A stretch of 6,103 bases of DNA from CAYSPU01 sp964432995 (GTDB taxonomy: Bacteria > Verrucomicrobiota > Verrucomicrobiia > Limisphaerales > JAHDYP01). The stretch spans positions 1 to 6,103 of the forward strand of contig CAYSPU010000312.1 in assembly GCA_964432995.1 (NCBI GenBank), given 5' to 3'. The position numbers and the translations under genes were made by a program. A model generated the notes under the pieces. It made no database searches. It was not told the DNA's origin and worked only from the letters and a program-made list of their open reading frames with translations. Position 1 is the first letter of the stretch. Each line of letters begins with the position of its first letter. Positions 1 through 4,977 of the stretch are shown here, in pieces.

Positions 1-60
1 GAGGACCCGGAGCGCAAGCGCTTTGTGGCGAAGCTCAGGAATCTATTGTCAACTATTTAG
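1..60 (+). CDS. C-terminal end of an upstream gene (partial)
   Basis: Frame 1 is open from the window edge and ends at a TAG at 58-60, giving 19 residues rich in charged side chains (EDPERKR..., ending LLSTI). Codons are GC-rich up to the last few, as expected for a real C-terminus. The next good start (152, with a Shine-Dalgarno site) follows after about 90 bases. The fragment is too short to assign a family. It could also be a chance open stretch, so confidence is low. Confidence 0.4.
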   Translation, partial: EDPERKRFVAKLRNLLSTI

Positions 61-135
61 ATGCGACCCCATTGCCTGAACAGTGAAGTCATCCGTGTTC
101 CCGAGAAAGCAACTGACAAGGTGGGGTTCATTCCT

Positions 136-140
136 GGAGG
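136..140 (+). promoter_or_regulatory. Shine-Dalgarno site of the M50-like peptidase gene
   Basis: GGAGG lies 11 bases upstream of the ATG at 152. It decides the start: the in-frame GTG at 83 has no such site, and an out-of-frame ATG at 141 stops after eight codons. It is one of only two convincing Shine-Dalgarno sites placed correctly in the window, the other being GGAG at 4306-4309. Confidence 0.6.
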
Positions 141-151
141 ATGCTCCTGGC

Positions 152-817
152 ATGTCGAAGTGGTTGAAGCAGGTGGTGGCGCTCTTGCTGTTGCCGGTGT
201 GCATGGGAGCGGGGGCGGCCTTGTACCGGTTGCTGCGGGCGGCCGGGGCGGTGGAGACGGTGTGGGTGCTGCTCGTCGCCGGGTTCGCGTGTTGGTGGGT
301 GATCTATCTGCTGCTGCCGCGCCCGATGTGGGTCTACGTTCTCGGGCACGAGCTGACGCATGCGCTGTGGGCCTGGCTGTTCGAGGGCCGCGTGCGGCGG
401 ATGAAGGTGTCGTCGCGGGGCGGGCAGGTGGTGATCACGAAGAACAACTTCGTGATCACGCTGGCGCCGTATTTCTTTCCGCTCTACGCGGTGGTGGTGT
501 TCGCGATCGGGGCCGTCGTGTGCCGGTGTTGGACCTGGCCGCATTGCCAAACCGGGTTCCTGCTGCTGCTGGGCGCGGCCTACGGTTTTCACGTCACACT
601 GACGTGGCACGCGTTGCAGGCGGAGCAGACGGACATCACGAGCCAGGGCTACCTGTTTTCGGCGGTGGTGATCTGGCTGGGGAACGTCCTGGTTCTGCTG
701 GTCGGGCTGCCCACGCTGGTCGGAGTGCGGATCGCGGACGCGCTGAGGTGGGGCGGGGAGGGGACGTGGGCGGTGTTGCGCGGGACGGCGGAGTGGCTGG
801 GCATTCTGCCGCGGTGA
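152..817 (+). CDS. Integral-membrane M50-like zinc metallopeptidase
   Basis: The product is 221 residues from the ATG at 152, chosen for its GGAGG at 136-140. It has hydrophobic segments at about 6-27, 37-57, 103-125, 136-153 and 168-193, so it is a multi-pass inner-membrane protein. The zinc-protease signature HELTH is at H66-E67-L-T-H70, in a Gly-His-Glu context at a membrane segment, as in site-2-protease (M50) enzymes. In M50 peptidases the third zinc ligand is an acidic residue well downstream. Here D161, in 'QTDITSQGYLFS', is the best candidate, by inference only. M50 enzymes cleave substrates within or near the membrane, but no substrate can be named. There is no PDZ domain, and the length is close to the minimal core. 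The next gene begins 117 bases downstream, so co-transcription is uncertain. The membrane-peptidase class is fairly sure; the subfamily is not. Confidence 0.75.
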   Translation: MSKWLKQVVALLLLPVCMGAGAALYRLLRAAGAVETVWVLLVAGFACWWVIYLLLPRPMWVYVLGHELTHALWAWLFEGRVRRMKVSSRGGQVVITKNNFVITLAPYFFPLYAVVVFAIGAVVCRCWTWPHCQTGFLLLLGAAYGFHVTLTWHALQAEQTDITSQGYLFSAVVIWLGNVLVLLVGLPTLVGVRIADALRWGGEGTWAVLRGTAEWLGILPR

Positions 818-845
818 ACCGCTGTCCAAGCCCATTCGACGGGGA

Positions 846-870
846 GCGATCCGATTGCGATCCGATTGCG
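846..870 (+). repeat. 11-bp tandem direct repeat upstream of the esterase gene
   Basis: GCGATCCGATT occurs twice head to tail (846-856 and 857-867), followed by the first three bases of a third copy (868-870). The period is about one helical turn, so both copies would face the same side of the DNA. It lies 65 bases before the ATG at 935. A weak promoter-like pair follows (TTGCCG at 872-877, TAGTTT at 895-900, 17-base spacer), which would place the repeat just upstream of the -35. It could be a regulator binding site or simple slippage. Confidence 0.5.
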
Positions 871-934
871 CTTGCCGCTTCGAGGGCCGAAATCTAGTTT
901 TCGCAAGCGAGCAGCCAAAACCCGTTTCTCTCCC

Positions 935-2779
935 ATGAACTTTCGGTTAACGACTTCTCGGCTTCCGGTGGTCTCCATCCTGCTTCTCGGGATGGCGCTG
1001 TCTGTGTGGCTGCGTGCCGCCGTCACCATCACCCGCACCGAACTCGATCCTGACGGGCGCCTGCGGATTCTCTTCACCGACACTCCGGCGTCCGAGTTGT
1101 TCACGCTGGAGAGCCGCGGGGGGTTGGATGCCGGCGCGGAGTGGTCCCCGTGGGGCGCTGTCACGGCCAGTTGTGTCACTCCCCCCTTGTTTCAGATGGT
1201 CATTCCCTCTCCCGAAGGGCCGCAGCAGTTCTATCGGATCGGCACGACAACGGAGGCGGACATCGGCGCGCCGCGGATCGTGGCCGCCGAGCCGGCGGGT
1301 GGCGCGGTCGACGTGCCCGCGGACCTGGGCAGCATTCGGATCACCTTTGACCGGCCGATGGCGGGGACGGTCGCGTGGACCGTCGACCAACAATGGGGCG
1401 GGTCGTATGCGACGTGGTCGGCCGACCGGCGCACGGTGGAGATCCACCGGTTCACCGCCGACTCGCTCTTGCCGACGCTCACCACGCTGCGCTTCACGCT
1501 GAACCCGAACGGCAAAGGCTTTGCCGATGAACAAGGGAACCCGGTCGCCGCCGCCAGCTACTCGTTTACGACTGCACTGGCGGCGATGCAAGGGTCGCAC
1601 GTGGTTTCGAGCGTGCCCGCCGGCAACGCCCTCGCGGTGGATCCCCTCTTCGACACCATCGAACTGCGCTTCAGCGAGCCCATGATGAAGTCCGGCGGCG
1701 TGGAGAGCCTGAATTGGATGCCGTGGACGCCGTCGTGGTCGGAGGATGGGCGGACCTTCTATCTGCGGCGCGACACGGCCGGCACGCCGATCTTCGGCAC
1801 CAGCGTGTACATCCGCACTCCATCCGCGTTCTTTCACACCGCGGCGGGGCAGCAGCTCGCGAATGAGTATGTCCTGCGGTTCACCACGGCGGATCCGCCG
1901 GTGATCCGGGTCGATGCCAATCCGGCGCGGGGTTTTTGCTGGCCCTACCAACTGTTTGTGCCGCCAAGCGTGGAGCCGCCCGCCACCCTGTTGGTGGAGC
2001 CGAACAACACCGGCACCTGGAGCGACGATCCCTGGGTGCACGAGAGTGCCGCCGTCGGCATCATGAAAGCGCGCAGTTTGTTCGCCCTGAGACTGCGGTC
2101 GCCCTTGTTGGTGCCCGTGTTTCCTCGTCCGATGACACCGCAGGTGCCCGAGTCGGGAGGCATCTACATTCACGCGTTGGACCGCTACAGCCTTTCGAGT
2201 CAGTGGTCGGGCCTGCAACGGATCGACCTCCAAATGGTGGCCATGATCGACGATGCCCTCGAACGGTTGGCCGCCCTCGGGCACACCATGGATCGGCGTG
2301 TCTTCATGATGGGATTCTCCGCCTCGGGCGCCTTCGCCAGTCGCTTTGCGTTGCTCCACCCGGACCGTGTCAAAGCCGCCGCGCCGGGATCGCCCGGGGG
2401 TTGGCCCCTTGCTCCGGTTGGTTCCTGGGAGGGGCGCGTCCTGAGGTACGCGGTGGGGATTCACGACGTCGAGGCGCTGACCGGGCAGCCATTCGATCTG
2501 GATGCGTTCCGGCAGGTGGCGCTCTACATCTACGTGGGCGGCGCCGACACCAACGACGCTTTGGACACCCGCGGCATGACTGCGGAGGAGCGGGATGCGA
2601 TCTGCCAGTGGCTGAGCTGCTCGTCCAACCCGCTCCTGGCCCAGCGCTGGCCGATTGCCCAGGCGATCTACGAGTCGGTGGGCGCCAACGCCCAGTTCAA
2701 GGTCTACCCGGGGGTGACGCACACCATCACTTCGCAGATGTTCGACGACATTCTCGCGTTCTTCGCACAGCACCGGTAG
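935..2779 (+). CDS. Secreted alpha/beta-hydrolase (putative esterase) with two Ig-like Big_5 modules
   Basis: The product is 614 residues. The ATG at 935 is preferred over the TTG at 866 because a signal peptide then begins at once: basic start, hydrophobic core LPVVSILLLGMALSVW, likely cleavage near residue 28. No Shine-Dalgarno site precedes it. Residues 28-107 form a beta-rich module ending in 'QFYRI', a style common in verrucomicrobial exported proteins. Residues 111-213 and 220-319 are two Big_5-like Ig domains, each starting like 'EPAGGAVDVP' / 'VPAGNALAVDP', with 'ITFDRPM' / 'LRFSEPM', and ending in 'FTT'. Residues 322-614 are the hydrolase, resembling PHB-depolymerase/feruloyl-esterase-like enzymes. 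Nucleophile S462 sits in GFSASG, the acid is D538 or D541 in 'GGADTNDA', and H596 is in 'PGVTHT'. It probably cleaves an ester in an extracellular or polymeric substrate, which cannot be identified. The gene is followed by stem-loops at 2806-2895. Confidence 0.8.
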   Translation: MNFRLTTSRLPVVSILLLGMALSVWLRAAVTITRTELDPDGRLRILFTDTPASELFTLESRGGLDAGAEWSPWGAVTASCVTPPLFQMVIPSPEGPQQFYRIGTTTEADIGAPRIVAAEPAGGAVDVPADLGSIRITFDRPMAGTVAWTVDQQWGGSYATWSADRRTVEIHRFTADSLLPTLTTLRFTLNPNGKGFADEQGNPVAAASYSFTTALAAMQGSHVVSSVPAGNALAVDPLFDTIELRFSEPMMKSGGVESLNWMPWTPSWSEDGRTFYLRRDTAGTPIFGTSVYIRTPSAFFHTAAGQQLANEYVLRFTTADPPVIRVDANPARGFCWPYQLFVPPSVEPPATLLVEPNNTGTWSDDPWVHESAAVGIMKARSLFALRLRSPLLVPVFPRPMTPQVPESGGIYIHALDRYSLSSQWSGLQRIDLQMVAMIDDALERLAALGHTMDRRVFMMGFSASGAFASRFALLHPDRVKAAAPGSPGGWPLAPVGSWEGRVLRYAVGIHDVEALTGQPFDLDAFRQVALYIYVGGADTNDALDTRGMTAEERDAICQWLSCSSNPLLAQRWPIAQAIYESVGANAQFKVYPGVTHTITSQMFDDILAFFAQHR

Positions 2780-2805
2780 AAGCGGTGCGTGCCCGGGTTG
2801 TCGGT

Positions 2806-2831
2806 GGGCGGCCAGCACCGTCTGGCCGCTC
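2806..2831 (+). terminator. Terminator-like stem-loop after the esterase gene
   Basis: GCGGCCAG (2808-2815) pairs perfectly with CTGGCCGC (2822-2829) around a 6-base loop. A G-T wobble (2807/2830) and a G-C pair (2806/2831) extend the stem. It starts 27 bases after the esterase stop codon. There is no T-run, so intrinsic termination is possible but not demonstrated. An mRNA 3'-end stabiliser is the alternative. Confidence 0.4.
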
Positions 2832-2836
2832 CCAGA

Positions 2837-2895
2837 ACCGGTTTCCCCATCGCTGAGCGGGCAACGGTGTTGCCCGCCCACCAACGGGGACCGGT
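2837..2895 (+). repeat. Nested stem-loop structure in the spacer
   Basis: GCGGGCAAC (2857-2865) pairs perfectly with GTTGCCCGC (2869-2877) over a 3-base loop. Outside it, ACCGGT (2837-2842) can pair with ACCGGT (2890-2895), and CCCC (2845-2848) with GGGG (2886-2889), so the whole stretch can fold as a long-armed structure. No T-run follows. It may be part of the 3' end of the esterase transcript, a REP-like element, or a small structured RNA. Confidence 0.45.
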
Positions 2896-2903
2896 GACGG
2901 ACA

Positions 2904-2930
2904 ACCTCCGGATGTACTGCGGTAAGAATC
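2904..2930 (+). repeat. Dispersed repeat, copy A
   Basis: The pattern ACCTCCGGATG, two bases, CTGCGG, two bases, AGAATC is repeated at 4813-4838 with a one-base spacer in place of two. All 23 bases of the three blocks are identical. Both copies lie in non-coding DNA and in the same orientation. This copy ends 16 bases upstream of the TTGACA of the promoter at 2947. Confidence 0.6.
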
Positions 2931-2946
2931 GTGGTGAACGAAGTGG

Positions 2947-2976
2947 TTGACACCGTCGCGAGCGCGGGCGTATAAG
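2947..2976 (+). promoter_or_regulatory. Sigma70-type promoter of the small secreted protein gene
   Basis: TTGACA (2947-2952, perfect -35) and TATAAG (2971-2976, five of six at -10) are separated by 18 bases. Transcription would start near 2983, giving a 5' leader of about 77 bases to the ATG at 3060. This is the best promoter match in the window. Confidence 0.7.
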
Positions 2977-2984
2977 CGGCGGGC

Positions 2985-3016
2985 AAGGAGGAAAGGAGCG
3001 GTTACTGGTTCCGCTC
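2985..3016 (+). promoter_or_regulatory. 5' leader: displaced Shine-Dalgarno-like tract and hairpin
   Basis: A purine tract AAGGAGGAAAGGAG (2985-2998) matches the anti-Shine-Dalgarno sequence very well, but it sits over 60 bases before the ATG at 3060, near the predicted transcript start, with no ATG or GTG just after it. GAGCGG (2996-3001) pairs with CCGCTC (3011-3016), forming a 6-bp hairpin that sequesters the end of the tract. The remaining leader (about 3021-3050) is A/C-rich and unstructured. It could be a standby ribosome site or a stability element; function is inference. Confidence 0.4.
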
Positions 3017-3059
3017 GCTATTCCAAAAACAAAACAACCAACCAAACACGTCCATATCT

Positions 3060-3470
3060 ATGAAACACACCCTGATCGCATGCGTTCTCGGGTTTGCATT
3101 GCTCACGCCTGGTTTTCATGCCCGCGCCGCCGACGCCGCCGGGGCCCCGGCCACCAGCGCTACCGCCAGGAAGGAGCGCGCCAAACAGATGCCCTTCCGG
3201 GGAAAGCTGGCGGAGATTGACACCACGGCGCGGACTATCGCGCTATCCGGCAAGGAGAAACAGCGCCGGATGCTGGTGACCACCGCTTCCCGGATCAACA
3301 GGGACGGCAAACCAATCACTCTCGGGGAATTGCGCACCGGCGAGTCCGTGGGGGGGCTCGCCCGTGCCAATGCCAACAATGAGTGGGAGATCGTCACGCT
3401 CAACGCCGGGAAGAAGGCGGCGTCGCCGCCGAAGGAGAAGAAGGGAGAAGAAGCCGCGCCGATGGAATGA
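3060..3470 (+). CDS. Small secreted beta-rich protein (DUF5666-like), function unknown
   Basis: The product is 136 residues. A signal peptide covers 1-23 (MKHTLIACVLGFALL..., likely cleavage after HARA), followed by an Ala/Thr-rich linker. Residues 46-117 look like a compact OB-like beta barrel: FRGKLAEID, RTIALSG, MLVTTASRINRDGKPITLGEL, TGESVGGLARA, EWEIVTL. This pattern, with 'rDGkpitl.eL..Ge.V.G', resembles DUF5666-type small periplasmic proteins; the family match is from memory, not a search. The tail (118-136) is Lys/Glu/Pro-rich and probably disordered. It has its own promoter at 2947-2976 and a strong hairpin at 3526-3560, so it is probably transcribed alone. No Shine-Dalgarno site lies next to the ATG. 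No catalytic motif or metal ligand set is evident. Confidence 0.7.
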   Translation: MKHTLIACVLGFALLTPGFHARAADAAGAPATSATARKERAKQMPFRGKLAEIDTTARTIALSGKEKQRRMLVTTASRINRDGKPITLGELRTGESVGGLARANANNEWEIVTLNAGKKAASPPKEKKGEEAAPME

Positions 3471-3525
3471 CCTGGGCCACCGCTCGCAGCGTCGCGGCGA
3501 GTGGCAGGCTGGCGAAACGGTGATC

Positions 3526-3560
3526 GCCCGGGTCAGCCGCGTTACGGGGCTGGCCCGGGC
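3526..3560 (+). terminator. Strong terminator-like hairpin after the small secreted protein gene
   Basis: GCCCGGGTCAGCC (3526-3538) pairs with GGCTGGCCCGGGC (3548-3560): 13 bp with one G-T wobble and a 9-base loop. It starts 55 bases after the stop codon. CCAATTCC follows rather than a T-run, so it is not a textbook intrinsic terminator. A second, small hairpin (GAGGC 3575-3579 with GCCTC 3583-3587) follows. It could also serve the convergent ridA transcript from the other strand. Confidence 0.5.
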
Positions 3561-3659
3561 CAATTCCCCCCAGCGAGGCGGCGCCTCAGGCCATGGCTGT
3601 TCAACTTCACTCGGACATCTGACGGCCATTCGGTTCCGCCCCTGCCGCCGCCTCGCCTA

Positions 3660-3735
3660 TAGAGTCCTTGAATCCTGGAACGCCGAGTGCAGAACTTGAT
3701 CTGTCAACAACGTGTTCTGAACTTCAAGGACTCTA
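3660..3735. mobile_element. MITE-like 76-bp element with perfect 13-bp terminal inverted repeats
   Basis: TAGAGTCCTTGAA (3660-3672) is the exact reverse complement of TTCAAGGACTCTA (3723-3735). An inner 6-bp inverted repeat pairs CAGAAC (3690-3695) with GTTCTG (3714-3719). The outermost bases are TA on both sides, so the element can also be read as GAGTCC...GGACTC (3662-3733) flanked by a TA duplication, the target signature of IS630/Tc1-mariner elements and their non-autonomous MITEs. No coding capacity. The right end overlaps the ridA stop codon. Alternative: a bidirectional terminator-like fold between the convergent genes at 3060-3470 and 3733-4119. Confidence 0.5.
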
Positions 3736-4119
3736 GTAATGCGCCACGACCTCGATTTCGACCCGCGCCCCCCGCGGGAGAGCAGCCACCTGGATCGTGG
3801 AACGGGCCGGCGGATCCGTGGGGAAACGTCGGGCGTAGACCTCGTTCATGGCCGCAAACTCCGAAAGGTCGACCATGAAGACCGTGGATTTCACGACGTG
3901 CCCGAAGGTGAGGCCCTGGTCGCGAAGGATGGCCTCCAGGTTGTCCAACACGCGGGCGGTCTGCGCCTGGATGTCGCCGGTGATGGGCGCCCCCGGGTTG
4001 GCTGGATCCAGGGGGATCTGGCCGGAGGAGAAGAGCAGGTCGCCAAGTCGGACGGCCTGGCTGTAGGGGCCAACCGCCGGCGGCGCGCCTTGGGGACGGA
4101 TGATCTGTTTGGTGGGCAT
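3733..4119 (-). CDS. ridA: RidA family 2-iminobutanoate/2-iminopropanoate deaminase
   Basis: The product is 128 residues, the usual family length. It starts at the ATG at 4119-4117 because MPTKQIIRPQ aligns with known N-termini; an in-frame ATG at 4179 would add 20 unrelated residues. RidA hydrolyses reactive enamine/imine intermediates released by PLP enzymes such as threonine dehydratase, protecting other PLP enzymes. It is a cytosolic trimer. Family residues visible are GPYSQA (Y19), FSSGQIP (S32, G33), N92 in 'MNEVY', the substrate-carboxylate arginine R106 in 'PARSTI', and E123 in 'VEIEV'. T108 occupies the position of E. coli C107, a substitution common among homologues. No Shine-Dalgarno site precedes the start; the upstream bases are pyrimidine-rich. 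The stop codon lies in the inverted repeat at 3723-3735. The gene is divergent from the gene at 4317. Confidence 0.92.
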   Translation of the reverse strand: MPTKQIIRPQGAPPAVGPYSQAVRLGDLLFSSGQIPLDPANPGAPITGDIQAQTARVLDNLEAILRDQGLTFGHVVKSTVFMVDLSEFAAMNEVYARRFPTDPPARSTIQVAALPRGARVEIEVVAHY

Positions 4120-4213
4120 AGGGAGCTGGAGGTGACGGGTGGTTCGGTTCGGGGTTTGTTGGCGGACGGAATCCTCCATCCGCCGGGGGTATTGTCAATG
4201 CGGCAGACTGCGG

Positions 4214-4237
4214 TTCCGGTGGTGTTTTCCGGTGGTG
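4214..4237. repeat. Direct repeat in the divergent spacer
   Basis: TTCCGGTGGTG occurs at 4214-4224 and again at 4227-4237, a 13-base period. It lies between ridA (-) and the exported protein gene (+), where an operator would be expected. No regulator gene is nearby and no clear promoter hexamers flank it, so its role is open. Confidence 0.4.
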
Positions 4238-4275
4238 CCTATTGCCGTCCTGTGTTAGAGGAAAGCACCTGATAG

Positions 4276-4296
4276 CGACCGGCGAGACACCGGTCG
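4276..4296. repeat. REP-like palindrome in the leader of the Ala-rich protein gene
   Basis: CGACCGG (4276-4282) pairs perfectly with CCGGTCG (4290-4296) over a 7-base loop. It sits 9 bases before the GGAG (4306-4309) that serves the ATG at 4317. Read in frame, it gives 'ATGETPV', a string I recall from spurious translations of repetitive palindromes in related genomes. It may be a REP-type repeat or a leader hairpin near the ribosome site. Confidence 0.45.
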
Positions 4297-4316
4297 GTGG
4301 GGCCTGGAGATGGCAC

Positions 4317-4808
4317 ATGCAACAAATGCGAAACAGACTCTGGTTGATCACGGCACTGGGCTTGGCGCTCGGTTGCAGCCCTGTTCTGGGGCAGACATCT
4401 GAACAGGTGGCCGCGGCGAAGAACCTCCTGCAGGAAGTGGCGGTGTCGGACCTGGCCGCGCGTGCGTCCGGCCTGGTTGCCGGGGCCCCGCGGGAGGAGC
4501 AGACGAACGTCCTGACGGCCGTGCTCGCGGTTGTGGTGGAGCGGAAGGCTGCGGCGGTGCCACACACCGTGGCGGCAGTCGCCATTCGCACGCCGGTCCT
4601 GGCGCCCGCCGCCGCCGCCACCGCTTGCCGGGCGCTGCCGCAATCCGCGGTGGCCATCGCCCGGGCGATCGCCCGGGTCCCTTCCCTGAACCGGGAGGCG
4701 GTGCGCACGGCCATCGTCGCCGTCGTTCCCGATCAGGCTTCGGCGATCGCCACGGCGCTGGCGGGACCGGAGCCGGCGAAGGAACCACCAGGTGCCGCGG
4801 CCAGGTAG
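4317..4808 (+). CDS. Exported alanine-rich helical-repeat protein, function unknown
   Basis: The product is 163 residues from the ATG at 4317, chosen because GGAG (4306-4309) sits 7 bases upstream and a signal peptide follows directly (MQQMRNRLWLITALGLALG). C20 follows 'LALG', only a poor match to a lipobox, so this may be a lipoprotein or an ordinary Sec substrate cleaved near residue 25. The mature part is almost all helix-forming, very rich in Ala and Val. It contains three similar segments at about 81, 107 and 137 (VPHTVAAVAI, LPQSAVAIARAI, VPDQASAIATAL), suggesting degenerate helical repeats of about 26-30 residues. The C-terminus is Pro/Ala-rich. No enzyme motif is visible. It is divergent from ridA, and 169 bases separate it from the fusion gene. 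I do not recognise the family. Confidence 0.6.
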   Translation: MQQMRNRLWLITALGLALGCSPVLGQTSEQVAAAKNLLQEVAVSDLAARASGLVAGAPREEQTNVLTAVLAVVVERKAAAVPHTVAAVAIRTPVLAPAAAATACRALPQSAVAIARAIARVPSLNREAVRTAIVAVVPDQASAIATALAGPEPAKEPPGAAAR

Positions 4809-4812
4809 CGCG

Positions 4813-4838
4813 ACCTCCGGATGGCTGCGGGGAGAATC
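4813..4838 (+). repeat. Dispersed repeat, copy B
   Basis: This is the second copy of the element at 2904-2930: ACCTCCGGATG, one base, CTGCGG, two bases, AGAATC. It starts 4 bases after the stop codon of the Ala-rich protein gene. Its right side forms a small hairpin (GGGGA 4829-4833 with TCCCC 4837-4841, loop GAA) that copy A lacks. Confidence 0.6.
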
Positions 4839-4977
4839 CCCTTCCCGATGCGCCCGATCTCGGTTCGATGCGGAGTCCCGCTCGCGTGCTCCGCGCCAAC
4901 CGTGTCCAGGCTCTCCGCAGGCACTTCGCCGTTGACTTTTGGCACACGCCCACCAAGGTGAATCGGTTGCTGCGCCC

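Noticed and set aside
11..22. AGCGC-AA-GCGCT palindrome at the window start
   Set aside because: Short and inside the partial coding end; likely chance at this GC content.
83..151. GTG start extending the M50-like protein by 23 residues
   Set aside because: No ribosome site, and the extra residues are not membrane-like; the ATG at 152 has GGAGG 11 bases upstream.
61..897. 278-codon frame overlapping the M50-like gene on the same strand
   Set aside because: Gly/Arg-rich shadow of the real gene in another frame; no domain sense and no ribosome site. The frame at 152 has a Shine-Dalgarno site, membrane segments and HELTH.
866..934. TTG start extending the esterase by 23 residues
   Set aside because: It would put an Arg/Lys-rich stretch ahead of a complete signal peptide that starts at 935.
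1936..2856. 306-codon plus-strand frame inside the esterase
   Set aside because: Out of frame with S462/H596; Arg/Gly-rich shadow.
947..2986. 679-codon antisense frame across the esterase gene
   Set aside because: Arg/His/Pro-rich, with no recognisable motif; a GC-content shadow of a gene with clear catalytic motifs.
4193..4198. TTGACA on the minus strand upstream of ridA
   Set aside because: No acceptable -10 at 16-18 bases; kept only as a possible -35.
3704..4714. 336-codon minus-strand frame spanning ridA and the Ala-rich gene
   Set aside because: Low-complexity Ala/Thr/Pro composition and crosses two better supported genes and their spacer.
4932..4960. TTGACT and a TGGCAC stretch before the fusion gene as sigma70 or sigma54 promoter
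   Set aside because: The -35-like hexamer has no -10 at proper spacing, and the TGGCAC lacks the downstream GC element of sigma54 promoters.
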